Source: Viola odorata | Lineage: Eukaryota > Streptophyta > Magnoliopsida > Malpighiales > Violaceae | NCBI GenBank assembly: GCA_963691705.1 | Contig: OY829537.1 | Coordinates: forward strand, 68,469,352 to 68,533,351 | Length of the DNA: 64,000 nucleotides | Direction of reading: 5' to 3' | Shown: piece after piece, positions 10,601 through 22,208 of the stretch | How positions within the stretch are numbered: the stretch's first letter is position 1 | Layout: every line of letters begins with the position of its first letter | The notes under the pieces: generated by a model | Told to the model about the DNA's origin: nothing | Seen by the model: only the letters and a program-made list of their open reading frames with translations | Databases searched by the model: none | Position numbers and translations under genes: made by a program

Positions 10601-13600
10601 ATCTCTTCCCGAGGGGTCGATCTCTCCTTTCGAGAAGGAAATGCTGCTTAAGGCTTGGATTCTTCCGATGAGGTTTTCCACTCCTTCCGTGGTGATATCC
10701 TTGGTCACGAAGGCGTGCTTCAAGACTTTCAAGAGAGCTTGGCGATGTGGCTCTGAAGTAAGGATCAGCTCCATGATGGAGATGCGAGCTGGGGATTTCC
10801 TTAGCTGTTCGATGATGCTGAACTCGCTCTGTTTCATGATCTTGAGGAACTCGGCTGTCTTGTCCTCGGTTACAGGTTTGCTCAAACCCTGCGTCTCTTC
10901 TACCGTTTCTTCGCGGATCACATGATTTTTCCCTTTGGCTTGCCGTTGCTTTTCTACTTCCTCCGAGATGTAACATCTTCCGGTGCGGGTCATGCCCCCA
11001 ATATGAGAGGCTTCGCCGATAGTGAGTCCGGTTGGTATGACCGCAGGAGGGGTGGTGACCACCGTGTATCCGTAGTTGAATGGGACCGCGTGTAAGTCTT
11101 GGCTGGGAGTATTCACAGCTAATGTGAACACTACTTTGCGAGGGGTAGGGGCTGCATCCCCTGTTTGGGCCACGTATTTGAAGGAATACGGTGCTGGAGG
11201 ATTATCCTCGATGACGTTGATTGCTCCTTGGGTTTTCCCTTTGGTTTGAATGATCCCGAATGTTGTGAGTTGCTTGACTTTTTGCTGAAAAAGTCTGCAA
11301 TCCTGGATGTCGTGCTTGCTTTCCCCTTGACAGAATAGGCACTGGGCCTGATCATTCCCCGGGAATGGCAGATATGCGTTGTTGGCTAATGCGAAGAACA
11401 ATTCTTCATTGGGTACTTCCCCCATCGACAGGTGAGAAATGTCGCTTCCAATGGAAGAAACATTGCTCATCCCAGGATTATGGTGCGGTAGAGGACCGGT
11501 TGTCACAGCAGGACCCCTTGTTAAACCTTTGGACGAGATTTGTCCTTCTTTGGTTAGGTGCTCGACCCTCTCTCTAAAGTCGTAACAGTTTTCCAAGGAG
11601 TGTCCTCGGGTTCCGGCGTGATATTCGCAGCTGACCTTTGGATCATACCAGCTAGGGTAAGGAAGGGATTGAGGCGAGAGTGGGGATGGTGTAATCTGCC
11701 CGTCTGCCAAGAGGTTTACGTAGATCTCTTTCAAAGGAAACGGGGGAAGCGACCATGTCGGTGAAGGGTATGACTCGGAGTCTGAGGATTCCCAAGAGGG
11801 TAGTGAGGGCACTATGCTGGAATAGGAGGGTGGTGCCGAATACCTGACGAGGTAATCGAACTTCCCGGAGGGTTGGCCCAAGGTGTCAATCTCGCGGTCG
11901 CCTTTGTCGCGGCGCGCGGAGAACCGCTTGCACGATGAAGTCGATCCTTTCTTCTGGACGATTTGGAGTGGGGTTCCCTCAGCGTTATACGGGATGGGAA
12001 ATCTGTCTCCAATCGTGTTGATGGATCCTTCCCCGGGGGTCGCTTTCTGGGTTTGTATTACTCCGAGACTCGAGAGTTGTCTCACCTTTCCTGCGAACAA
12101 CTCGCAACCTTGGATCTTATGATCGTCGCTTCCCTTGCAGTACATGCAGTGACTTGGATTGCTCTCCGCGTATGACACATATCCCTCTCGAGCTAAAGCC
12201 TGAAAAAGTTGTTCTTGCGGCCAACTCGATGCTGAAGAGGAATGGTCGTTGCTTTCTCCTGCCGAGATGGCATTCACTCCTCCCTTTCCTTGGGAATGAT
12301 TGGGGAGAGGGTTGGTGGATGTGTTGGGTCCTTTTGCTAAACCTTCGAAAGATACCCATCCACTTTTGATCAAGTGATGGACTTTTACTTTGAATGCGAA
12401 GCAGTTTTCCAGAGTGTGACCTGGGGCTCCAGCGTGGTATTCGCACCTTGCGTTGAGATCATACCACTTTGGGTAAGGAGGCAATTGAGGCTGAGCAGGG
12501 ACCGGTACGATCTGTCCGGCCGCCAGGAGATGTTTGTAGATTTCCCCCGCGGGAAGAGGGAGAGGAGGTAGAGGTTCTCAGTTCCACCGATTGTTTGACG
12601 TATTTTGGTTGTTTGGGTCTTTTGGTGGGTTATATGGCTTGGGTTGCATAGGTTGTGCGGGTCTTTCGGCTAAGTCCTCGAAAGAGATTCATCCGCATTT
12701 GATCAAGTGGTGAACCTTTCCTCTTAGGGCGAAGCAATTTTCTATTGTGTGACCCTGAGCTCCAGTATGGTACTCGCATCTAGCATTATGATCGTACCAC
12801 TTCGGGTAAGGGGGCTGTAGAGGTTGGACTGGGGTGGGTGCAATTTGTTTAGCGGCCAAAAGGTGCTCGTAAATCTCCCCCAAAGGAACGGGAAATAGAG
12901 GCATTGGTCCCCGATCCCAGTGGTTATTTTGGTTTCTTGATTTATTTGGTGGTTTATATGGTCTAGATTGTGTAAGTTGCGATATTTGTGTTGGGGGTGA
13001 TGGGAAAGGTTGCCTGCCATCCAAAGGAAAAGAAATCCTTGCGGCTAGTTCTTTCTGTTTCTGGGCATACGTTTTTACTGATTCCTCGGCCCTTTTCTCT
13101 AGATTTTGCAAGTCAGAACGGTTAGGTGTGATTTCTGCGTCGAGCTTGTACCGTTCAGATGTTTCGTTGTGGTGGATTTTGAGGCGAGTTTTGGGGCGTT
13201 CAATCCCCGCGTACCTCTCGGATTGTGGGATTTTGAACTTCCGAGGCATCGTAGTTCCTAGCATCATGCTTTTATCAGCGGGATCCCTAGGGTCATATGT
13301 TTCAATAACCCTTAGCTTGTCCTCTCGTGGGCTCAATCGATCAACACTGGACCCTTTTGCACTAATGGTGTCAAAACCTAAGGCCGGTGAATATTCACGA
13401 GAGGACGGTAGCTGTGTTGGATTGCTTCCCGGAAGTTTAGTTTCCGATGGTCCCGAAATTGCGGCTTGGGTAGAACGAACCTGAGATGGGTGGGAACACT
13501 ATCTGGTTGTACCTACTGCAGCTGTAGGGTTAGTTGAAAGGTGCTGAAGTGACAGGGAGATCTCTTCACCCGTCTTAACTGGTGGAGTTGCAGCGGTGGG

Positions 13601-13855
13601 TACAGTGAAGGGACTAACCCATCTCCAATGCCCCGGGGGGGCCGAAAGTGGTGGGAATACGGAAGGTCCTGCGACGGCGAGCGAAGAGGAAGGTCCGTTT
13701 GTTTGAGGGAGATCAAAACCCGGTGGCACTTTGGTGACAGCTTCATCTCTTTCCTTTTCGGCCCTGGCGGCCCTTGCTGTACTGATCCTAACTTGCTCCT
13801 CTAACTCTGCGATTCTAGTCATTAGTGCTTCATCGGTCTTGCCCGGTTCAGTCAT
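10601..13855 (-). pseudogene. TAT1 gag with internal deletion and expanded zinc-finger region
   Basis: Start MTEPGKTDEAL at 13855 opens with a short coiled-coil-like helix, then a Pro/Ser-rich stretch. The capsid region is recognisable as PRKFKIPQSERYAG at about 13250 and as NRSDLQNLEKRAEESVKTYA near 13120. Only about 28 residues lie between these anchors where related Gags have far more, so most of the capsid core is missing. Downstream are three CEYH...GH...C fingers and two C-x2-C...H...C fingers arranged as tandem repeats. Stops in the same frame: TAG 13499-13501, TGA 12689-12691 and TGA 12578-12580. No frameshift is seen over 3.2 kb. Gag would form the virus-like particle and bind RNA. 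Confidence 0.88.
11220..12901 (-). repeat. tandem triplication of the gag zinc-finger module
   Basis: Three related protein segments run head to tail, each opening with (L/P)xEIYxxLLAxxQI and YPxWYD, then a finger C-x2-H-x5-H-x4-C. These fingers start at about 12778, 12445 and 11629. The second and third units also hold a second finger (CMYCKGSDDHKIQGC near 12148; CLFCQGESKHDIQDC near 11341); the first unit lacks it. Spacing is 333 nt between fingers 1 and 2 and 816 nt between fingers 2 and 3. Clear DNA divergence between units suggests the expansion is older than this insertion. Confidence 0.85.
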
Positions 13856-15215
13856 TTTTCATTTTTGAAGTCTAGTAAAAGGGAGCCTGTGCGGAGTAGC
13901 TTGCTTCCGAGGAGCTATCGTGAACCTGAAAAAGGGAAAAACACAGAAAAGAGTGAATACAAGTGAGGATATACAAGTGATGTGCAATCCTGAGGCTTCC
14001 ACGTTTGCTCATTCGCTTTTCCGACTACACTTTCACTTGACCCAAATCAGCAGGGGCAAGCAATGCCGCCATGCTAGGAAGATCTCTTTTTACACTACGC
14101 TTTCGACGATGCAGAGCCTGATGCCTGATCAACCCAAACGAGGGGAGGGATGACGGTCTATGCTATTTTTTTGTGATAAGCTGAGAGGACAAGGCCATGA
14201 GTGGGCAATACTCGGCTATTTTTGAATGTTTGGTCTGATTTTTCGGTTTTTTTGGTGAGACGATTGTGTTTCATCCCGGTGGGATTTTCTCTTTTTGTTT
14301 TGCGATGGTTTTTGAGTTTGTATTGGATGGATAATTGATATGGAAAGTTGAGGCGTTTTTAATAAACATCCGAAAGAGTACGATTTTATTGAAAAGGTGT
14401 TTACAAAACATGGTAAACTTGCCCACTACCTAAATTCATCAAAAAGTAGATAAAATTAGGGATCCTAGTTACATGGAAAAAAGAAAAGTTTGCCGATATT
14501 CGAGTCTTCCCCCGAAGCTGTCAACCCTGGAAGTCGAAATTCTCTTGCTCCTACCAAAGGTATTCCATCGACTCCTGCTTTGACCTTAGTGGTGATGTCA
14601 GGGGTGAACCCACGTTCCAATAGATCTCCTCGCACAGCCTGATCGTCGAAACTTCGTCCCCCGAAAATATCAAGTGAAAGTAGTGTAGGTGCCGACATAT
14701 CGAATGAGCAAAATGGGTCCTATGGGACAAAAATAAAATTTTAAATGCAAAGTAACCTGCACGTGTAGGAAATTTACAGTTCATATAACAGAAAAAAAAA
14801 TCACGTCAATATGCCAACAAGACAAATAGAGCCACGACAAACAGGTATAATCATGATGTACGTGCTGGGCTCTGATTCTGACACCTCTAACTGGCTTGAA
14901 TGGTTCCCGGATGATACCATGAAAAGGTCCCTAAAGTGCCGTCCAGTCTCCCGATTTCTTGCGAAATCGTATAACCTTTCGACTGGCTTTAGGGGTTCAT
15001 CCGAGTTGGGATTGGTGAACACTACCCAGGACATGTGTCCTAGGGCGTCACTACTACCCTCCTATTTTGGTAATTGTCCCCTGGGTGTAGGGCGCTATGA
15101 AATGCATATGACAATTGATAAAGCAAATAAATAAACAGACCAGCAATTGATCAAAGCAAATAAATAAACAAATAAAACACCTCTCTAAAAGATAAAACTG
15201 GCTCCGACCCTAATG
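13856..15215. other. TAT1 5' leader between primer binding site and gag
   Basis: About 1.36 kb without a supported gene. The short frames here (for example 14465-14784 and 14811-15134) have no recognisable domain. Some Ogre elements carry an extra ORF upstream of gag; nothing here is long enough to call it. Confidence 0.6.
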
Positions 15216-15233
15216 TCCCCAGTGAAGTCGCCA
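15216..15233 (-). other. primer binding site of TAT1
   Basis: The minus strand reads TGGCGACTTCACTGGGGA, three bases after the LTR end. It closely resembles the tRNA-Arg-type primer site reported for Ogre/Tat elements. The tRNA identity is from memory of the family, not from a search. Confidence 0.8.
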
Positions 15234-16099
15234 AACTGTCGCGCCTCACGAAAACAAAGGAAATATGTTTGCGAGAGTGCAACGAAATTTGGGACCTTAC
15301 AATGCTCAGCGTAATCAGACGCCTCGCAACATGCAATGAAGTCGCCACCCTAATTTGGTTGCTAGGCTTAGGGAACCCTAGTTGTCATGGCATAGGAAAT
15401 ATAATAAGCAAAAAAAAACTAAAGGCACAAGAAAGGGGTCTGGACCCCAGACAAAGGTTCGGGGTCGTATTATGGTCTCGGGAAGGTGTTAGGCACCCGA
15501 GTCACATCTGAAAATGGTTACCGGTTGATGAGAGAGGTGTTTAAAAAGGTGTTTGAAAAATGCGTTTTGAAAAGGGGGCCCTCAGAGGAATCGTCACTTT
15601 AGTCTTTTCCACAATTGGGACCGTTCATGAATAATTGATCGTTAAACCGGTCGATTATTCATGACCGTAGTGATGGAACTGAATTTTCTGTAAGACTGAA
15701 TGAGCGCCCTCTTTTTTCATCATCGGGTCATGCATGATTAACTTAATTACTACGTGATCCTAACATGGATTGCTAACAGAGTACAAATTTAAATGATAGA
15801 TTTTTGAAGTGGAAAACTGATGTGGGATCGAAAATCCCCATGTACATGCAGTCAAAATAAGCGAGAATTTAAAATCATATGAACATGGCATTTTAAGCAA
15901 CTCTTTAAACACGTTGTTCATGTGGGTTGATTTTAATTCTAGCAGTTCTATATATCATGAATACAGTTGATATTTGCAGAAAGCATCGAATAAATAAAAA
16001 GGACTTGTGAGGCGTACTTTCGAGCGAAGCTTGAAATTAACCTACAAAAGGAGAGTGTTAGTGATAGCTCGAGAAATAAATAAACCATTTTATGAGTGC

Positions 16100-16440
16100 G
16101 AAAATTTAAATGACAGTTGATTGCATACGTAAACGATGGATTTTACGCATACGAGATTTAAATGCTACGTTGATTGCATGCGAAAAATGATTGATTTTAA
16201 GCACACGAGAATTTAAATGCTGTGTTGATTGCATGCGAAAAATGATCGATTTTACGCATATGAGAATTTAAATGCTACGTTGATTGCATGCGAAAAATGA
16301 TTGATTTTAAGCATGCGAGAATGAAATGCTATGTTGATTGCATGCGAAAAATGATTGATTTTAAGCATGCGAGAATTTAAATGCTGTCTTGATTGCATGT
16401 GAAAAATGATGGATTTTACGCATACAAAAATGAAATGTTG
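16100..16440. repeat. tandem repeat of about 60 bp inside the TAT1 LTR
   Basis: About five copies of a unit containing gttgattgcatgcgaaaaat, then gattttaagcatgcgagaat and tttaaatgct. More degenerate versions occur in the related solo LTR (about 32640-32900). Confidence 0.85.
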
Positions 16441-16599
16441 TTTTGATAAGTGCAGAAAAATTAAATGCTATTGGTGATTTACAGGCAATAAAAAAGGTTT
16501 GATGATTTGCAGAAAATAAAACAGGTTGATAATGCAGAGAATAAACAGTTGGATATTTTCAGAAAATAAACAGTTAATATTTGCAGAAAATGAATAGTT

Positions 16600-17080
16600 G
16601 ATATTTGCAGAATTTTAAACAGTTAATATTTGCGGAAGAATTTCCAGCAGTTTTGCAAAAAATTAAAGTAGTTGAATATTTACGAGAATTAAAATGTGAC
16701 CGACCATGTAGGCGGTATATTGAATTTAAATTGTTGAAAGTGCGGAAAAGTAAAGTGCGGAAAGTTAAAGTGCGGAAAATTAAAGTGCGGAAAATTAAAC
16801 AGTTGATAATTTGCGGAAGGATTTCCAGCAGTTTTGCGAAAAATTAAAGCAGTTGAATATTTACGAAAATTGAAATGCGACCGACCATGTAGGCGGTATT
16901 GAATTTAAATTGCCGAAAGTAAATTGCTGAAATTTAAAGTGCATAAAAGTAAAGTACGGAAAAGTAAACAGTTGATAATTTGCGGAAGGATTTCCAGCAG
17001 TTTTGCGAAAAATTAAAGCAGTTGAATATTTACGAAAATGAAAAGCGACCGACCATGTAGGCGGTAAAATAAATAACTGA
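16600..17080. repeat. second tandem block inside the TAT1 LTR
   Basis: A unit containing tttccagcagttttgc, then gttgaatatttacga and gaccgaccatgtaggcggta, occurs three times (from about 16638, 16828 and 16990). Between the first two lies a 16-bp array, aaagtgcggaaaatta, of about four copies at 16739-16798. The 3' LTR in the window starts at the third copy. Confidence 0.85.
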
Positions 17081-17995
17081 ATTTAAATTGCCGAATATAA
17101 ATGACTGAAGTCAGATAACATGAAAATAAATATCACGATAAGAAATGAGCAATTCACGTACAAAAAAAAACAATTCGATAAACAACTTGTTGCAAAAATA
17201 AGCATACGAAATATTTTACAAAAAACTGAACTAAACAATTCAGGTATAAAAATATAGGAAAAATAGCACATATCACAAATAATAATCATACGAAGCATGT
17301 TAGCATTTTACGTAAAAAAAATGACGACTCGAAGGCTCGGAAAAATATAAATGGGCTGGGCCCAGCTTCGAAGTTTGGAGAAATGGGCCAGGAACAATTC
17401 CTGGCCCAAGGAAATTAATTTAAATGGTGATGGGCCAAGCCCATCACCTTTCTTTCATTTTTGCACGAAGGGCCGAGTGGCCCGTGAGACATCATCTTCA
17501 ACCTCACGTCGCCGGCGCCACTGCCGGCGACGGAGGTGACGAACCAGGCGACCAACTCGCCTGGTTCTTGACCCGAAAGATACCTCTCCCTTCCCCTAAT
17601 GCAAACATGCGGTCACAACAAGGAAATGGAGACAAAAAACAGTAGCATTTTTGAAGGAAACGAAGAATGCATATTTACAGTAATTGACGAAACAAATAAA
17701 CTAAGCCATGATAATTTAAACTAATGTTAGCAGGGTGAAATTAAGTTGAAAACCAAGTGCTTGCAGCAAGTTTCAGTGGTTAATTAATTAACCGAACTTT
17801 AAATGAAATTTAAAGAAAAAAAACAAACGGAAGAAAAGCTTACAGTGGTGCGGCTGCCGGCGGACGACGGCGAGGCACGGGAGTGAGGGTGCGTGAGTGG
17901 GATTCAAGAGTGCAGGAATTGGACCGGAAAATGGGGAGAGAGCAGTGTGGTTTTTATTGGAAAATTCCGGACCCTTTTTCGTTGAGAAGCCGTGG

Positions 17996-18005
17996 CTATT
18001 TATAG
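17996..18005 (-). promoter_or_regulatory. TATA-like core of the TAT1 5' LTR
   Basis: The palindrome ctatttatag reads CTATAAATAG on the minus strand, in a GC-rich context typical of plant LTR core promoters. It is conserved at 1005-1014 in the 3' LTR, and as tatttata at 34066-34073 in the solo LTR. Transcription would start about 30 bp to the left. Confidence 0.65.
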
Positions 18006-18185
18006 CCGAAGAACGCGTGGATGGCCGGCTGAAGGAGCTGCGCGTGGTGGCCGGGAGCGTGTGCTGGCTGGGCTAGGGGAACCGTGATGATGGCGGAGGG
18101 ATAGGGAGCAGGTGGCTCGGGCGAGGACTTCCGTTGCCTCCCTCGTGCGTGCACTGTGCATGTGCATTATGCACATTAATTCAAG

Positions 18186-18231
18186 GGCCATTGATCTGGT
18201 TGACTTTCCTTGGTTGACCAGATCAATGGCC
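18186..18231. promoter_or_regulatory. 15-bp inverted repeat in TAT1 U3
   Basis: Left arm ggccattgatctggt (18186-18200) and right arm accagatcaatggcc (18217-18231) are perfect reverse complements, spaced by 16 bp, about 180 bp upstream of the TATA-like core. The same dyad is at 1203-1249 and, with a paired base change, at 34282-34327. Confidence 0.75.
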
Positions 18232-18917
18232 ATGATCAAATGGCCTTTCATCTGATTTAAATGGCCTCGAGCCGGTTCCTGCGACCAAACGTTCTGACTT
18301 TTCGAGCCGAAGGTACCCGCGCGTAGAGAAAAATATGACGGTTTTAACGGTCTACAGCGAATGACGAGAATTTCTCCTTTAACGCATTTATTTTCTCATT
18401 CAAAAACGTGAAACGTTTGAACGGAAAAATAATAACGTTACGCCGAAAATTACACGAAACACTGTAGACCGTTGCGAGCAGGAAAAAAACTAGCAACTAG
18501 TTGATGGAAAACATTTTAAAGTCAAGCTATTGTCCGAGTGAACTTGCTCGGGTCCAATAAAAGCTCGAATAAAAATACTAATAAAATAATAAAAACACTA
18601 AAAAATGCGCTAAAATATAAAAAATCCTAAAATTCATGTGATGACCTAAAATGAAGAAAAAACTAGCAAACGACTGCCGGATAGTTAAAAATGTGATTTT
18701 TAACGCTAAAAATAATAATGATAGTAATAATGAAAATACATGCTGAAAAATTAGAAATGTGATTTCGAAAGCTGACGATGCTAACGACGATGCTAAAATG
18801 CGAGGAGACACTTAAAAATGCTAATGACTGTAAATCAACTGAAAATGCCAGTAAATTAACTAAATAACAGAAATGCTAAAATTAATTAAAAATGGCGTCA
18901 AAATTCGGGTAACAACA

Positions 18918-19472
18918 GTTTCCTATCTCCTCTTCTGCTGGATCTACCGTTGGGTCTTGTGTGAATGTGCATTTTGCTATGAAATTAGCTAACGCTTGTG
19001 CTTTAATGGACGGTCTAGCCTTGTACTGTAATCCGTATTATTCGAGTTCGATTGCCCAGATTAACATCATTCCCGAGGACTCGGGTTTTCTAAAAATTCT
19101 CCTTAAAGGTCGATCGGTGAGTACTATGACGGGGTGGGCTTGAAAGTACCGATCCATCTTTCCTGTTGCCTGTATTAAGGCAAATGCTACTTTCTCGATG
19201 CGAGCATATCGTAACTCAGCGTCTTTCAGTACATGAATGACAAAGAATACAGGACGATGAATATGCCCTTCGCTTCGTATGAGGACAACACTAACCACCT
19301 CGTCAGCGACGCCTAGGTACAGGTATAACGCGTCACCAGCTTCGGGTCTCGTTAGCACCAGATCGGATGAAAGGTAGGCTTTTAGGCCGGCAAACGCTTT
19401 TTCACACTCTTCTGTCCATCCGAAGGGAGCTTTGTGACGGATGACCTTGAAAAAAGGTATGCATCATTCGCC
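18918..19472 (-). pseudogene. TAT2 RNase H and start of second RNase H, truncated by TAT1
   Basis: In the RT frame, after TAG (19473-19475) and a nearby TGA, the frame reads FGWTEECEKAFAGLKAYLSS, then LTRPEAGDALYLYLGVADEV, then the ELRYARIEKVAFAL block of the RT-linked RNase H. A TAA at 19038-19040 precedes the linker KAQALANFIAKCTF that leads into the second RNase H of Tat elements. The frame is cut by the TAT1 insertion at 18918. No catalytic part of the second RNase H remains on this side. Confidence 0.85.
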
Positions 19473-22208
19473 CTATTTGGAGATAAATTGCCCTAACGCG
19501 ATGACACGCCCTGTGAGCTTCTGTACCTCTTTAACAGTTCGAGGAGGTATCATGTCTTGGATGACCTTTATCTTTGAAGGGTTAGGCTGGATGCCTTTCT
19601 GACTGACCACGTATCCCAAGAATTTGCCCGTTTGGAATGCAAACATACATTTGCGGGGATTCAATTTCATTTTGTATTTCCGCATCACGCTGAAAACTTC
19701 CTCTAGGTCAGCTAAGTAAGCCTTGAAGCTTCGACTTTTTACCAATATGTCGTCCACATAAGCTTCCATGTTTTTCCCAATTTGCTCCTCAAAAACTCTA
19801 TTTGCCATGCGTTGGAAGGTTGCCCTAGCATTTTTCAATCCAAACGGCATCGCCATATAGCAATAAGTGGCTTTTGGGGTAATGAAGGCAGTCTTTTCTT
19901 CATCTTCCACGGCCATGGGGATTTGGTGATATCTAGAGTTGGCATCTAACGAGCTTAGGTAGGCATACCCGGCAGTTTGATCGACCAACTGATCAATTCG
20001 AGGGAGAGGATAGCAATCTTTGGGACAGGTGTCATTAAAGTCGGTGAAATCGATGCATATGCGCCAATCTCCGTTGGGCTTCGGGACTAAGACGGGGTTA
20101 GCCAACCAAGTTGGGTATTGGACTTTTCGGATAAAACCAGCCTCTGTAAGCTTCAGTATTTCTTTCTCGATGGCTACTATATTTTCTGGAGAAATGACGC
20201 GCAGCTTTTGTTGAACAGGTTTAGCGTTATGGTTAACATTTAGCCGATGTTCCGCAATTTCTCGCGAAATTCCAAGCATATCTACGGGTTTCCACGCGAA
20301 TTCCCCTTTGCATTTTCTTAGTAGTCGAGCTAACTGTGCGTTCTCCTCCGGGCTTAGCTTTTCACTTACTAGGAGGTTTGCTTCCCCGTCTCCACCGATT
20401 GGGACCGTCACCATTTTATCTACTGGTTGAGTGCGCTTTTCTTCTTTATCTTCGAAGGAATCATCCGCTACGCACACGTAACAGTCACAACTCTTCTGAG
20501 TCATAAGCAAGTAGCATTCAGCGGCTAGCTTCTGGTCCCCTTTAATGGAGACTACTCCGTCCCATGAAGGATATTTCATCCTTAAGTGTTTTTGCGATAT
20601 TGCGGCCCTAAAGCGGTTGAGGAACGACCGTCCAAGTATGGTGTTGTAGGGTAGAGTCAGGTCTACAACCAAGAATAATAATTCTTCTGACCGTTTGGAT
20701 GCATCCTCCCTGAAATACACTGGTAGCAATGTAACTCCAGTTACTGGAATTGGGACCCCGTCTATCCCAATTATAGGCTTTTTACAAGGCGTTAGCTCAT
20801 TATCAGGACGCTTCATTAAGTTGTACGCTTCCAACGAGAACAGGTTTACCGCGCTCCCATTGTCGACGAGGGTTCTCCTGACTCTGTGGTTGCCGATGAT
20901 GGGTGTGATTACCAGTGCATCGTTGTGTGGGTAAACAACGCCTTTCTCATCCTCTTCTGAGAATGACAGTACCATTCGGTCCAATGCACTTATCACTTCA
21001 CTTTTCAATAGCGCGCTTTCTCTCTTACGTTTCTCACCTGCCGCAGGTTCCAACGGCACAGGTTCGTCTAGATACGGTGTGCCTCCAGCTATGATGTGGA
21101 TTATAGGGACATCGTCTTTGCCGATTGTAAGCATTTTCCTGCCTCCTCCGATAGGGATGGCGTTAGCTCCTGTGGCGTGAGAAGGTGCTTGCCTGCTATT
21201 AGTCGTTCTGCTCCTCGAATTGTTCCTGGCTTCTTCCCTTGTCCTGGTGGCGAGCTCGCCAAGATAACCTTCATCTAGAAGGCGCTCTATCGCCAATTTT
21301 AATTCTCTGCACACGTCTGTCGAGTGTCCCTTGGCTTTGTGAAACTTGCAGAATGCATTTTCCCTTCCTCCCATGATTACTCCTGGTTTGACAGGAGCCG
21401 GATAACGGATGGGTAGATTCCGCTCCTGGACAATCGCTAAAATTTCTACTCTTGGAAGCATGAGGGAAGGAAGGTCGGGGTCGTACATCCCGCCCTTTGG
21501 CAGGTCCGCTTGTCTCCTGCCAGGAGAGTTTCCGGATCTTCCTTTTGAGAAATTACCTCTTTGCCGGTTCGAGGTTCTAGGGATATGATCTTTTCGTTGG
21601 CTGTAGTCATCGCTTGGGCGCGTATCAGGAGTTGTGCTAACGTGAGCGTTAGGGGCCGGATGCGTGTCTTGGGGTATGTTCCGAACTCGCTCCCTATTTT
21701 CTTCCTCTTCCATCCTGGCATAATTGTGAACTTTCAGCCTTAACGCGTCTAAAGTTAGCGGTGGGTCCACCATCAACGTGTCTCGCAGCTTCCCATAACA
21801 ACAGTTGCGCTTTAAGGCTTTCACGGTGAAATCGATAGTAACTCCTGGCATTAACGACATTTCAAGGTCGAAGCGACTCAAGAAGTCTCTCAAAGATTCT
21901 TGTGGTTTTTGGTGAATGTCGAATAATGCTGCTGCGGATTTTCTGATAGGGACGGCCGTGCTAAATCGACTCCGAAACTTGGCTTCAAGCTGAGAAAAAC
22001 TATCAATACACCCCGCCGGGAGTCCTTCAAACCAAAGGCGTGCTACACCCGATAGCGTCATAACGAAGATTTGACATAACGAGGCATCACTATGGGTTTG
22101 GAATTGTATGAAATCTTTCACCTTGTTGAGGTGAGAGATGGGGTCTTTCGTGCCATCATACGATTCTGTTGGGAGTTTAACGTGCCGACTGACCCTATGA
22201 TGCCTCAT
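19473..22208 (-). pseudogene. TAT2 gag-protease-RT open frame (911 residues)
   Basis: This long open frame holds the Gag capsid domain (PTESYDGTKDPISHLN; WFEGLPAGCIDSFSQLEAKF), then one zinc finger CKFHKAKGHSTDVC (C-x2-H-x4-H-x4-C). The protease follows with active site LVDNGSAVNL and second half TILGRSFLNRF. RT has DWRICIDFTDFN, MPFGLKNARATFQR and YVDDILVK. The third-block motif reads LDANSRYHQI where LDAYSGYHQI is usual, so two positions are altered. It stops at TAG 19473-19475, at the end of RT. Upstream gag continues in another frame, so the gene is broken. Confidence 0.9.

Larger units (their letters stand above)
1..18917 (-). mobile_element. TAT1: Tat/Ogre-type Ty3/gypsy LTR retrotransposon, 3' LTR cut by window edge
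   Basis: The element reads right to left: 5' LTR (15237-18917), primer binding site, leader, gag, protease, intron, RT-RNase H, second RNase H, integrase, long 3' region, polypurine tract, and 3' LTR (to 1935, truncated by the window). A second RNase H between RT-RH and integrase, LTRs near 3.7 kb and an intron between protease and RT together mark the Tat lineage, Ogre-like. By eye the two LTRs differ at roughly 33 positions over about 1.93 kb plus a few indels (about 1.7%), so insertion is fairly recent. Full length would be about 20-21 kb. It is inserted in TAT2; the right flank starts gtttc at 18918 and the matching flank is outside the window. The copy cannot be autonomous because gag and pol carry eight stop codons and gag lacks much of its capsid core. 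Confidence 0.93.
15237..18917 (-). repeat. 5' LTR of TAT1 (3681 bp)
   Basis: Plus-strand limits are tgtcgcgcctcacg and cgggtaacaaca, so the minus-strand LTR begins TG and ends CA. U3 runs from 18917 to the TATA-like core at about 18000, with transcription towards lower coordinates. The long R/U5 part is built from several tandem-repeat blocks (16100-17080). A shorter relative stands alone at 31782-35036. Confidence 0.94.

Noticed and set aside
16100..17080. CRISPR-like regularly spaced repeats
   Set aside because: Units are contiguous tandem repeats with no unique spacers, inside a plant LTR.
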